Assembly (NCBI GenBank): GCA_020401865.1
Contig: JADCAS010000020.1
Span: forward strand, 95,368-159,367
Direction of reading: 5' to 3'
DNA from: Phenylobacterium sp.
Lineage (GTDB): Bacteria > Pseudomonadota > Alphaproteobacteria > Caulobacterales > Caulobacteraceae
Length of the DNA stretch: 64,000 nt
The notes beneath the pieces are model-generated. The model was not told the origin of the DNA. It saw nothing but the letters and a program-made list of their open reading frames with translations, and did not search any database. The translations under genes and the position numbers were made by a program. Shown in pieces: positions 51,904 through 61,034 of the stretch (position 1 is its first letter; each line of letters begins with the position of its first letter).

Positions 51904-53412
51904 TTACGGCCTCCCGTAGGCTTCGGTGAGGACAAGGGCGTGCAGCATGCGCTCGGTCCGGTAGTTGAACTTGTCCGGCGCCTTCAGGCCCTTCCACATC
52001 AGGGTGAACTCGGTCTGGTCGGCGGGGCCCGGCTCGCGCCCGACCATCAGCTTCCAGTAGTCCCAGACCACCTTCTGGGCGAAGGCGTCGGAGTTGGCCG
52101 CCACCTGGCTCCACTCCAGCAGGTTGGCGACCTTCTGGCCGAAGATCTCCCCGGCCTCAGGCGCCTCCACCACGCGCGCGCCGTCGGTGCGGACGAAGTT
52201 CTTCAGGCGGTTCGGATTGTAGTTGTTGCGGATGATCCCGTCGTAGCGGGTGAAAGGGTAGGTCAGCGGGTCCAGGGTCGAATGGCAGACCGCGCAGGCC
52301 GGGGCCGCCACGCCCTTGGAGTCATAGTCCGCCGGCTCGCTTACCGCCGGATGCAGTCCCTGCATGCGGGCCAGGTCCAGACCCAGGTACTGGCGATAGG
52401 CCGCTGCGGCCGTGGTCCGCGGGATGGGCGTGAACATGGTGTTCACGGTGGTGAACCAGCGGGTGGTGATCATGCCCGCGCGCTTGTCCCGGGGCACGGT
52501 CTGTCCGGCCTGGCGCAGGCCGCGCATGCCCTCCTCGGGGACGGGCTCGAAGGTCGGCGGGGAGTCGCTGACCCGCTTCACAAAGTCCTGGCCGGTCAGG
52601 AGGCCGCGCACGTCCCGGTCACCGGTGTTGAGCCAGGCGAAGAGGTTGTAGTCCCACTCATAGTCGGCCAGGGGGATGGAGCCCGCCCGTGGGCCCGCCT
52701 TGATGCTGTCCACCGGGTTGATCTTGGCGTTGGCCAGGTTCCAGAGCACGCCATTGACCCCCAGCCAGTAGGGGGTGCGCAGGCACTGGTCGAGGCGGTC
52801 GGCCAGGGCGCCGCGCCAGGCCGACTCACTGGGCAGGAGCTGGCGGAAGGCCTCGGTCTCGGCCCGGGTGGGCGAGCGGCCGCAGACGTCGAGGGTCACC
52901 TTGCGGTAGGCGTGGGCCGGATCGTAGCCGCAGGTGTTCCAGCGGCCACCCGCGGCGGTACGCGGCTGGCCGGGGGTGCAACGCGCCGAGGTGGGCCGGC
53001 TGGAGGCCAGTTCCGGCTGGGAGCCGCCGATCAGTTCAGCAAGGTTGGAGACGCCGTCGCCATCCGCGTCCAGGGCCTCCACCGCCTTCAGGGCCGCCGG
53101 CAGGGCGGCGATGTAGTCGGCGTCCGAAAGGGGCCGCGCGACACCGGGGGCGAGGTTGGCCGAGACCTGCTCGCCGAAGAGGTTCCGGGCGGGCGGAACG
53201 GTGTGGCAGGTGGTGCAGTTGATGACCGGCGAGGCGGCGCAAACGTGGGCAGTCGGATAGATCTTGCAGAATTCCATCGACGCCGGGGGTCTGGCCACCG
53301 CCACGCCCCTTGGACCCGCCAGACCCGCCGCCAGCACGGACAGTCCCGCCGCCGCGATCACCGCCGCCCAGGCCTTCGGACCCGACGGTCCCCTTACGCG
53401 CCCTGCCGTCAT
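51904..53412 (-). CDS. Exported protein with two CxxCH haem motifs
   Basis: 502 aa; N-terminal hydrophobic signal or anchor (about 14-33). CTTCH at 66-70 and a second motif in PACAVCHSTLDPLTYPF late in the chain would bind c-type haem. DADGDGVSNLAELIGGS near 114-130 is a calcium-binding thrombospondin-type-3-like loop. The late part resembles DUF1588-type sequences of planctomycete cytochrome proteins. First gene of the cluster with the hypothetical, DUF1501 and SH3-like genes. Confidence 0.8.
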   Translation of the reverse strand: MTAGRVRGPSGPKAWAAVIAAAGLSVLAAGLAGPRGVAVARPPASMEFCKIYPTAHVCAASPVINCTTCHTVPPARNLFGEQVSANLAPGVARPLSDADYIAALPAALKAVEALDADGDGVSNLAELIGGSQPELASSRPTSARCTPGQPRTAAGGRWNTCGYDPAHAYRKVTLDVCGRSPTRAETEAFRQLLPSESAWRGALADRLDQCLRTPYWLGVNGVLWNLANAKINPVDSIKAGPRAGSIPLADYEWDYNLFAWLNTGDRDVRGLLTGQDFVKRVSDSPPTFEPVPEEGMRGLRQAGQTVPRDKRAGMITTRWFTTVNTMFTPIPRTTAAAAYRQYLGLDLARMQGLHPAVSEPADYDSKGVAAPACAVCHSTLDPLTYPFTRYDGIIRNNYNPNRLKNFVRTDGARVVEAPEAGEIFGQKVANLLEWSQVAANSDAFAQKVVWDYWKLMVGREPGPADQTEFTLMWKGLKAPDKFNYRTERMLHALVLTEAYGRP

Positions 53413-53555
53413 TCCCGAATTCCCCCCGGAGTCAGCCCGCCGATCCCTCGCATGCTGCAGGCGACTGTCAAGTGAACGGCCCGAAAGAAACCTCCTGACC
53501 GCTCCGCACGCCTCGGCTAGGAAGGGTCAAACCACCGGCGGAGGAGACCAGGGCC

Positions 53556-54317
53556 ATGCAGATCGATCTTTCCGGGCGCGTCGCCCTTGTCACCGGCGGA
53601 GGCCGGGGCATCGGTCGCGCCATCTCCCTCTTCCTGGCCGAAGCCGGCGCCGACATCGCCGTCAACTACCGATCCGACGCCGACGCCGCCGAGGAGACCG
53701 CCGCCGAGATCCGGGCCCTGGGCCGCACCGCCCGCACCTACGCCGCCGCGGTCGAGGATTTCGACCAGGACGCCGCCATGGCCGAGGCCGTGGTGCGCGA
53801 CTTCGGGGGGGTCGACATCCTGGTGAACAACGCCGGCATCGCCAGCCGCGGCCAGTCGGTGGCCGATACCGATCCCGCCGAGATGGAGCGGGTGGTGCGG
53901 GTCCACGCCTTCGGTCCGCACTATCTCTGCAAGCTGCTGATTCCGCAGATGCGGACCCGCGGCCGAGGCGACATCATCATGATCTCCTCGGTGGCCACGA
54001 TGGGCATGGCGGCCCGCGGCGGGCCCTACAACATGGGCAAGGCGGCCATGGAGGCCCTGGCCCTGACCATCGCCAAGGAGGAACGGGCCCATGGCATCCG
54101 CTGCAACATCGTCGCCCCGTCCCTGACGGTCACCGAGATGGGCAAGCGCCTGACCAAGGCCACCACCGGCCTCGCCGACATCCACGAGCTCGACGCCCGC
54201 TCACCCTTCGGCCGGGTCTCGACTCCTGAGGACGTGGCCGCCGCGGTGACCTGGCTGGTCTCGTCCGCCAATCCCTACGCCAACGGGCAGAAGGTCAACA
54301 TCAACGGCGGGGGGTGA
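53556..54317 (+). CDS. SDR oxidoreductase (FabG-like)
   Basis: 253 aa. NADP-binding VTGGGRGIGRAISLFLAEAG, NNAGIASRG, catalytic Ser in MISSVATMG and Tyr-Lys in GGPYNMGKAAME. It has the classical 3-oxoacyl-ACP reductase-like length. It is divergent from the cytochrome-type gene with 143 bp between, and its last 17 bp overlap the convergent TetR gene. Substrate unknown. Confidence 0.88.
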   Translation: MQIDLSGRVALVTGGGRGIGRAISLFLAEAGADIAVNYRSDADAAEETAAEIRALGRTARTYAAAVEDFDQDAAMAEAVVRDFGGVDILVNNAGIASRGQSVADTDPAEMERVVRVHAFGPHYLCKLLIPQMRTRGRGDIIMISSVATMGMAARGGPYNMGKAAMEALALTIAKEERAHGIRCNIVAPSLTVTEMGKRLTKATTGLADIHELDARSPFGRVSTPEDVAAAVTWLVSSANPYANGQKVNINGGG

Positions 54318-54951
54318 CGCCTTCAGGCTGAAAGAGACCATCCGCCAGCATGTCGAGGTACCGGGTGATGAGGGTTTCGCGATCTGCCCAGGGAAACTCC
54401 CGCCGGGCGAGCCACAGCGAGACCAGGCCGTGCAGTCCCGCCCAGAGCGTCTGGGCCAGTAGCCGCGCCTCGCCGGGCCGGGTCAGGCTCCTGGCGACCA
54501 GGCGCGCCAGGCGCTCCTCGAAGCACTGGAAGGTCTTCAGTCCCGCCGCCAGGATGCGTGGATCCAGGGTCTCAAAGCGGGATCTGCGCTTCTCCAGCAT
54601 GAAGGCCATGCGATAGGCGTCCGGCTGTTCCAGTCCAAAGTCGATATAGATCCGGCAGAACCGAAGGAAGGCGGCGCGACCCGTCATCGCGTCTGCGGAA
54701 AGGGCGCTCATGCGCTGTTCGAGTTCGCTGAAGGCCCGCTCGGACAGCTCCGTCAACAGGTCGTCCCGGTTGCGGAAATGGGCGTAGAGCGCAGGCTGCG
54801 AGATCCCGACCGCCCCGGCGATATCCCGCGTCGAGACGGCCATCACTCCGGACTGCGAGAACAGACGCAGGGCGGCGTTGAGGATCTCCTCGCGGCGTTC
54901 AGGTCCGCGCCCTCTCGGCTTCCGGGTCGACCGACCTTCCACGGGAATCAT
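54301..54951 (-). CDS. TetR family transcriptional regulator
   Basis: 216 aa. HTH in residues 20-65: RREEILNAALRLFSQSGVMAVSTRDIAGAVGISQPALYAHFRNRDDL. The rest is the ligand-binding/dimer domain, which shows the WAGLHGLVSLWLARREFPWADRE segment of the TetR_C_33-like group. It is divergent from the RND efflux operon with a 99-bp region holding a palindrome, so it most likely represses that operon. Confidence 0.92.
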   Translation of the reverse strand: MIPVEGRSTRKPRGRGPERREEILNAALRLFSQSGVMAVSTRDIAGAVGISQPALYAHFRNRDDLLTELSERAFSELEQRMSALSADAMTGRAAFLRFCRIYIDFGLEQPDAYRMAFMLEKRRSRFETLDPRILAAGLKTFQCFEERLARLVARSLTRPGEARLLAQTLWAGLHGLVSLWLARREFPWADRETLITRYLDMLADGLFQPEGVTPRR

Positions 54952-54987
54952 GACGTCGAATTCACCTCACCTAAAGCCGGGTCCAGC

Positions 54988-55019
54988 TTGACAAGGAAGC
55001 TTTCCTTATCAGTGATAAG
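54988..55019 (+). promoter_or_regulatory. Efflux-operon promoter and candidate TetR operator
   Basis: TTGACA at 54988-54993 is a consensus -35 box. Overlapping and following it are AAGGAA-GCT-TTCCTT (54993-55007) and the perfect palindrome CTTATCA-G-TGATAAG (55005-55019). The palindromes lie where -35/-10 would be for the adaptor gene and within the divergent promoter region of tetR, so a repressor bound there would block both. Confidence 0.62.
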
Positions 55020-55050
55020 CGAAGATTGATAGCTTTACTGGTGCATCGCC

Positions 55051-56130
55051 ATGGCCCCGCCCCTCCGACGTCTGCGGTCTCCCACCGCCCTTTCGGCGTT
55101 GCTGGCCTCCGGTCTTCTGGTCCTCGGGGCCTGCAGCCCTGCCGGTGATCCGGCCCCTCCCCCGCCCCCGGCGGTCGAGACCGCCCTCGTTGAGCCGGAC
55201 GGGTCGGGCGGCGGCCTGACCGTCAGCGGCGCCCTTGAGCGGCAACGGGAGATGAACCTGTCCTTCCGAGTCGGAGGGGTCATGACGGCCCTCACCGTCG
55301 ACGCCGGAGACCCGGTGTCCTCCGGTCAAGTGCTCGCCCGTATCGATCCAGCGGCGGTGAACGCCCGGGTCACCCAGGCGTCGGCGGACCTGGAGCGGGC
55401 CCGTCGCGATCTGCGCCGCGACGAGACCCTCTTCAACCAGGGCTACATCAGCACGCAGCGGCTTGAGGATCGCCGGACGGCCGTGACGGCCGCCCAGGCG
55501 GCCTACGACGCCGCCGCCTTCGACGGCAGATGGTCGCGTCTGATCGCACCCGCCGGCGGCGTGGTTCTCGAACGGCTGGCCCAGGCCGGCGAGGTGGTCC
55601 AGCCGGGTCAGACCGTCCTGCGGATCGCCGATCTCTCCAGCCCCCTCGTTCTGCGCGTTCCGGTCGCCGATCGCGACATCTCGCGGGTCGCCATCGGTCA
55701 GGAGGTGAGGGCGGTGATCGACTCCCTGCCCGGCGAAGCGCTCGCGGGACGGGTGGTGAGGGTCGGCCAGGGCGCGGACCCCCGTACCGGCGCCGTGGCG
55801 GTGGAGATCGAGGTGCCGGGCCGGCCGGATCTGCGCAGCGGTCTGACCGCCAAGGCGGTCTTCCCAGCCTCTGGCGGGGTTCAGGACGTCGTCCGGGCGC
55901 CCGCCGAAGCCGTGATCGAGGCCAGCGGCCAGAGCGCCTATGTCTTCCGCCTCAAGGGCGACCGGGTGACCCGCACCCAGGTCGTCTTCCTCGGCTTCGA
56001 CGGCGACCATGCGCGCCTGCGCGGTCTTGCTCCCGGCGACCGGGTGGTCACCGCCGGCGGCGGCTTCCTCAGCGACGGCGAGCGCGTGCGGATCGCTGAC
56101 GCCAGCGCCCTGTCGGGCGCTCTCAAATGA
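55051..56130 (+). CDS. RND efflux periplasmic adaptor lipoprotein
   Basis: 359 aa. Lipobox Cys near residue 28 (LLASGLLVLGACSPAG). Lipoyl-like halves around MNLSFRVGGVMTALTVDAGDPV and APAGGVVLERLAQAGEVVQPGQ, with a short hairpin between (ASADLERARRDLRRDETLFNQG). The beta-barrel follows, then the C-terminal RTQVVFLGFDGDHARL part. It links the inner-membrane pump to an outer-membrane channel; no outer-membrane gene is adjacent. It overlaps the pump gene by 4 bp. Confidence 0.93.
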   Translation: MAPPLRRLRSPTALSALLASGLLVLGACSPAGDPAPPPPPAVETALVEPDGSGGGLTVSGALERQREMNLSFRVGGVMTALTVDAGDPVSSGQVLARIDPAAVNARVTQASADLERARRDLRRDETLFNQGYISTQRLEDRRTAVTAAQAAYDAAAFDGRWSRLIAPAGGVVLERLAQAGEVVQPGQTVLRIADLSSPLVLRVPVADRDISRVAIGQEVRAVIDSLPGEALAGRVVRVGQGADPRTGAVAVEIEVPGRPDLRSGLTAKAVFPASGGVQDVVRAPAEAVIEASGQSAYVFRLKGDRVTRTQVVFLGFDGDHARLRGLAPGDRVVTAGGGFLSDGERVRIADASALSGALK

Positions 56131-59100
56131 ACCTGGATATCGCCGGCTTCGCGGTTCGCCGCTGGCAGTTCACCCTCGTCGCCTTCGCCCTGCTGGCGGC
56201 CCTGGGGGTCAACGCCTTCCTCTCGACACCGCGGTCGGAAGACCCGCACTTCCCCCTGCCGATCGTCATCGTCCAGGCGGTCCTGCCCGGCGCCGAGCCG
56301 GCCGAGGTGGAGCAGTTGATCGTCGATCCTATTGAAGAGGCCATCGATGGCCTCGATTCGGTCGACCAGTTGCGCTCCACCAGCCAGGATGGCGTCGGAG
56401 TCGTGGACGTGGAGTTCACCTACGACGTCGATCCCGAACGGAAGTACGATGAGGTGGTGCGCGAGGTGAACGCCCTGCGCCCGACCCTGCCGGACGGGAT
56501 CGTCCGCCTGGAGGTCCGCCGAGCGCGGACCACTGAGGTGGCCATTGTCCAGGTGGCCCTGGTCAGCGACACCCTGCCCATGCGTCGGCTTGAAAAGGCT
56601 GCGGAGCGCCTTCGCGAGGACCTCGCCCGGACGCCTGGCGTCCGACAGGCCCGCTACTGGGGTGCGCCAGCCTCGGAGGTGCGGGTCTCCCTTGACCTGG
56701 CCAGGCTTGCGGCGCTCCAGCTCCCCGCCACCGCGGTCACCGACGCCCTCAGGGCGCGAGGCGCCGAAGCCCCGGTGGGCGCCCTGCAGGCGGGCGATCG
56801 CCGGTTCAACGTCAAGACGGGCGGCGCCTTCGAGACGCTAGAGTCTGTGGCGGACACACCGGTGCGCAGCCTTGAGGGGCGCGTCGTCCGGGTGCGCGAC
56901 GTCGCCGAGGTGGCCTGGGCCCAGGACGAGCCCGGCCATCTGGCCCGGTTCAATGGCAAGCGGGCGGTGTTCGTCACCGTCACCCAGAAGGATGGCGAGG
57001 ATGTCGGCCGGATCACAGCCCAGGTCCGGCAGGCGCTGGACGCGCACGAGAAGACCCTGCCGGCGGGCGTGAAGCTGGAGCGGGCCTTCTTCCAGTCAGA
57101 GAATGTCGACCACCGTCTGGGGAAACTGTTCCGCGACTTCGGTATCGCCGTCGGTCTCGTCCTTCTCACCCTCCTGCCGCTGGGTATCCGGGCGGGTTTT
57201 GTGGTGATGATGTCCATCCCCTTGTCCCTGTTGATCGGACTCGCCCTGGTCCAGGCTTTCGGTTTCACCCTCAACCAGTTGTCCATCGCCGGCTTCGTCC
57301 TGGCCCTCGGCCTCCTGGTCGACGACAGCATCGTGGTGGTCGAGAATATCGCGCGCCGCATGCGCGAAGGTGAGGACCGGATCACTGCGGCGATCAACGG
57401 AACCCGGCAGATCGGACTGGCGGTGGTGGGCTGCACCGCCGCCCTGATGCTGGCCTTCCTGCCGCTGATGGCCCTGCCGGGCGGCTCGGGCGCCTATATC
57501 CGGTCCCTGCCCGTCACGGTTCTTGCGACCGTCGGGGCCTCCCTGGTCGTCGCCCTGACCATCATTCCCTTCCTGGCCAGCCGCATTCTGTCGCGCCACG
57601 AGGACCCGGAGGGCAACGCCCTGCTGCGCACGATCAGCGGCGGCATCCAGAGGTTTTATGCGCCCGTCCTTCACGCCGGACTCGCCCGGCCGCTCCTGAC
57701 AACGGCGCTCATCCTGGGGTTGTGCCTGACCGCCGTCCCCATTGTCCGGGCGATCGGAACCAGTCTCTTCCCGCCAGCCGAAACGCCTCAATTCCTGGTC
57801 CGGATCGAGCTCCCTGACGGGACCGCCCTGACGCGGACCGAACAGGCCCTGCGCTATGTCGACGGCGTCCTCGCCCGCGAACCCGAAGTCGCCTGGCGAG
57901 CGGCCAATCTCGGCCGAGGAAATCCGCAGATCTTCTACAACCAGCAGCAGCGGGAGAGCAGCACGGCCTATGCGGAGGTCTTCGTCGGCCTCAAGGCCTG
58001 GAAGCCCGGCAAGAGCGAGGACGTCGTCGCCCGCCTGCGCAAGGGTTTCGCCGAGTACCCCGGAGCCCGGATCACCCTGGTCCTGTTCGAGAACGGCCCC
58101 CCCGTCGAGGCGCCCATCGAGGTCCGCCTGACCGGCGAGCGGCTGGAGGTGCTGAAGGCGGGCGCAGACCGGATCGAGCAGATCCTCAAGGCCACCCCCG
58201 GGGCGCGTGACATCAGCAATCCCCTGCGGGTGGAGCGCACCGACCTCGACCTGGGCCTGGACGAGGCCAAGGCCGCGACCCTCGGCGTCGCCCCGGGGGC
58301 GGCCCGGCGTACCGTCCGGCTGGCTCTGAGCGGCGAGGAAGCCGCCCGTTTCCGGGACGCCGATGGCGACGACTACTCGGTCAAGGTGCGCCTGCCCATG
58401 GAACAGACCGGCGTCGGAGACCGGAATGAACTCGACGCCCTGGGCTCTGTCTATGTGCCCACCGCCAACGGCGGGGCGACGCCCCTTTCGACCCTCTCCG
58501 CGCCGACGCCCGTGACCGGGCCGGCCCGGATCGACCGCTTCGAACGGGAGAGAACGGTGACCGTCTCGGCCTTCCTCGAACCGGGCGCCCTGGCTTCGAC
58601 GGTCACGACCGAGGTCGAGCGCCGGCTGGCGGATCTCGCCCTGCCCCCGGGCTACAAGTTGAGTTACGGCGGCCAGGCGGAGGCCCAGTCGGAGAGCTTC
58701 TCGGGTCTGGGCGCGGCCATCACCATCGCCATCTTCGGCATCCTGGCCGTGCTGGTCCTGGAGTTCGGCCGGTTCAAGAGCGCCCTGGTCGTCGCGGGCA
58801 TCATCCCGCTGGGCCTGTTCGGCGCGGTCTCGGCCCTGGCCCTGACCGGTAACTCCCTGTCCTTCACAGCCATCATCGGGATCATCGCCCTGATCGGGAT
58901 CGAGATCAAAAACTCGATCCTGCTGGTCGACTTCACCGAGCAGCTGAGGCGCGAGGGCGTCCCCCTGCGCGAGGCGATCGAACGCGCCGGCGAGGTGCGC
59001 TTCCTGCCCGTCCTGCTGACCAGCGTGACCGCCATCGGCGGCCTCATTCCCCTGGCTCTGGAGCGGTCGGGCCTCTACTCGCCACTGGCCATCGCCATCA

Positions 59101-59204
59101 TCGGCGGCCTGGTTTCCTCCACCCTGCTGAGCCGCATCGCTACGCCCGTGCTCTACTGGCTGGCGGCGAGGGGCGAGGCGGAGGGGGCCCTACAGCGCTC
59201 GTGA
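56127..59204 (+). CDS. RND efflux pump (AcrB/HAE-1-like)
   Basis: 1025 aa, the normal size for a proton-driven RND pump, with about 12 membrane helices. N-terminal NAFLSTPRSEDPHFPLPIVI and PGAEPAEVEQLIVDPIEEAI; TM4 region FVLALGLLVDDSIVVVENIARRM supplies the proton-relay Asp residues; TM10 area IIALIGIEIKNSILLVDF. The substrate class (drugs, aromatics or solvents) is not evident. In an operon with the adaptor and probably controlled by the divergent TetR. Confidence 0.94.
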   Translation: MNLDIAGFAVRRWQFTLVAFALLAALGVNAFLSTPRSEDPHFPLPIVIVQAVLPGAEPAEVEQLIVDPIEEAIDGLDSVDQLRSTSQDGVGVVDVEFTYDVDPERKYDEVVREVNALRPTLPDGIVRLEVRRARTTEVAIVQVALVSDTLPMRRLEKAAERLREDLARTPGVRQARYWGAPASEVRVSLDLARLAALQLPATAVTDALRARGAEAPVGALQAGDRRFNVKTGGAFETLESVADTPVRSLEGRVVRVRDVAEVAWAQDEPGHLARFNGKRAVFVTVTQKDGEDVGRITAQVRQALDAHEKTLPAGVKLERAFFQSENVDHRLGKLFRDFGIAVGLVLLTLLPLGIRAGFVVMMSIPLSLLIGLALVQAFGFTLNQLSIAGFVLALGLLVDDSIVVVENIARRMREGEDRITAAINGTRQIGLAVVGCTAALMLAFLPLMALPGGSGAYIRSLPVTVLATVGASLVVALTIIPFLASRILSRHEDPEGNALLRTISGGIQRFYAPVLHAGLARPLLTTALILGLCLTAVPIVRAIGTSLFPPAETPQFLVRIELPDGTALTRTEQALRYVDGVLAREPEVAWRAANLGRGNPQIFYNQQQRESSTAYAEVFVGLKAWKPGKSEDVVARLRKGFAEYPGARITLVLFENGPPVEAPIEVRLTGERLEVLKAGADRIEQILKATPGARDISNPLRVERTDLDLGLDEAKAATLGVAPGAARRTVRLALSGEEAARFRDADGDDYSVKVRLPMEQTGVGDRNELDALGSVYVPTANGGATPLSTLSAPTPVTGPARIDRFERERTVTVSAFLEPGALASTVTTEVERRLADLALPPGYKLSYGGQAEAQSESFSGLGAAITIAIFGILAVLVLEFGRFKSALVVAGIIPLGLFGAVSALALTGNSLSFTAIIGIIALIGIEIKNSILLVDFTEQLRREGVPLREAIERAGEVRFLPVLLTSVTAIGGLIPLALERSGLYSPLAIAIIGGLVSSTLLSRIATPVLYWLAARGEAEGALQRS

Positions 59205-59309
59205 GCATCGTCCCTCGGCCTGAGTGAGGCGGAGGTCACCGACGCCCAAGGCCCACACGTCTTGGAGAGAGGGGGCGCACTGACGTCAGAGGGAGACGGA
59301 GGCGGGTCC

Positions 59310-60974
59310 TCAGGCCATCTCGCAGATCCGTCCGGCCTTGGCTTGCGTGTAGCCGGCCGGGGTCCAGGCGAGTTCGCCGTTCACCAGCACCGCCTCCACG
59401 CCCACGGAGTCGCGGGTATAGCGCATGCCCTCGCCCGGCATGTCGAAGACCGGGCGCTCCTCGCCCCGGCCGATCCGGTCGGGGTCGAAGACCACGATGT
59501 CGGCGGCCTGGCCGGGCGCGAGGCGGCCGCGGTCCTTCAGGCCCCAGATGTCGGCGGTCTCGCCGGTGATCTTGGCCACCGCCTGCTCCAGGCTCAGCGC
59601 CCCGGTCCCGCGGACGAACTCGCTGAACAGATAGCCGGTATCGCCGTAAGTGGAGAAGGAGGCCAGGTGCGCCCCGCCGTCGCCGGCGCCGACGTGCACG
59701 TGCGGCCGGGCCAGCAGGGGGCCGATCCGGTCGGAGTTGTCATGGCCGCCGTTGGCCGCCAGGAAGGCGACGTCCAGGCCGTGCTCCAGGGACACCTCGA
59801 TCAGGGCCAGGGCGCAGCCCTGCCCGCGGGCGTCGGCAATCTCTTTCAGGGTCTTGCCGGCCAGGTCCGTCGGCGCCTCTCCGGCCCGGGCCACCAGCCG
59901 GCCCATGATCCGCTCTCCGCCATCCTCGCCGGCGTCGCGCAGCAGGCGGGCGCGCGTCTCGGGGTCCTTCAGGGCGGCGATGCGTTCCTCCACAGGCAGG
60001 CGAAGGACGCGCACCCAGCTGGGCAGGCGGGCGAAGAACAGGCTGGGCCGCAGGAGGGAGAAGCTGATGTCGATGGGCCGGGTCTGCATCTGCGGCCAGA
60101 CCCGGGCGCCGCGGGCGAACTGCTCCTCGGCCCGATCCAGGATTCGGTCCACGCTCTGCGGCGTCTGGCGGTTGTCGAACACCGGCGAGAAGGTGGTGGG
60201 GATTCCGTGCTTCAGGCTCAGCTCGGCCAGCTGATCGATCCGGGCGATGGTGATGTCGGCGTCATAGAACTCCGGCACGATCTGCAGCATGCGGCCGAAT
60301 TCGCCCAGCACGGCGCAAAGGCCGTCCAGCTCGGCGAACTGGGCGAAGCGGCTGGGCACCGGGCGCGCGGTCTCGTCCACGTCGACGAAGCTGGTGGACA
60401 GGCCGATGGCCCCGGCCGCCAGGCACTGGCGCAGCACGTCCTGCATGGCGGCGATCTCGTCGGGCCGGGCCGCGCGCTGGTTGGCGTCCGGCCCCATCAC
60501 CCACAGGCGGATGACGCTGTGGCCGACCAGGGGCGCGACATTGATGGCCAGGCCCTTCTCCAGCGCCCGGCGATAACCCTCCCAATCCTCCCAAGTCCAG
60601 TCGAAGGCGATGGTAAAGGCCTCGGGGGGCAGTTCCTCGATCTGCTGGAACATGCCGATCACCGCCTTGCGGTCACCGGCCCGGAGGGGCGCCATGGACA
60701 GGGAGCAGTTGCCCGGAATGATCGAGGTCACGCCATGCTCCAGGCAGGGCCTGGCCGCCCCGTCCCAGAGGAGCTGCACGTCGAAGTGGGTATGCGGGTC
60801 GATGAAGCCCGGCGCCACGGCCTTGCCGCCGGCGTCCAGCTCGGCGCGGGCCGGGCCGGCCACCTTCGGCCCCACCGCCGCGATGCGCCCGGCCTTCACG
60901 GCCACCTCACCCAGGAAGGCCGGGGCCCCCGTGCCGTCCACCACCCGCGCATTGCGGATCACCAGATCGAACAT
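59310..60974 (-). CDS. N-acyl-D-amino-acid deacylase-like amidohydrolase
   Basis: 554 aa from MFDLVIRNARVVDGTG, with GGAGGG 6 bp upstream. Metal motif GFIDPHTHFDVQLLWD (HxH), then LEHGVTSIIPGNCSLSMAPL and LAANGGHDNSDRIGPLLARPHV, with the C-terminal LAPGQAADIVVFDPDRIG. The D-aminoacylase/DAN-like branch usually hydrolyses N-acyl-D-amino acids or related amides. It is 60 bp downstream of the Nramp-like gene in the same orientation. Confidence 0.87.
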   Translation of the reverse strand: MFDLVIRNARVVDGTGAPAFLGEVAVKAGRIAAVGPKVAGPARAELDAGGKAVAPGFIDPHTHFDVQLLWDGAARPCLEHGVTSIIPGNCSLSMAPLRAGDRKAVIGMFQQIEELPPEAFTIAFDWTWEDWEGYRRALEKGLAINVAPLVGHSVIRLWVMGPDANQRAARPDEIAAMQDVLRQCLAAGAIGLSTSFVDVDETARPVPSRFAQFAELDGLCAVLGEFGRMLQIVPEFYDADITIARIDQLAELSLKHGIPTTFSPVFDNRQTPQSVDRILDRAEEQFARGARVWPQMQTRPIDISFSLLRPSLFFARLPSWVRVLRLPVEERIAALKDPETRARLLRDAGEDGGERIMGRLVARAGEAPTDLAGKTLKEIADARGQGCALALIEVSLEHGLDVAFLAANGGHDNSDRIGPLLARPHVHVGAGDGGAHLASFSTYGDTGYLFSEFVRGTGALSLEQAVAKITGETADIWGLKDRGRLAPGQAADIVVFDPDRIGRGEERPVFDMPGEGMRYTRDSVGVEAVLVNGELAWTPAGYTQAKAGRICEMA

Positions 60975-61034
60975 GACGCGCCCTCCGCCCTTTCCCGCAT
61001 TCTCCGCCAGCTTGGCCCGGGCGGGCAAGTCCCC

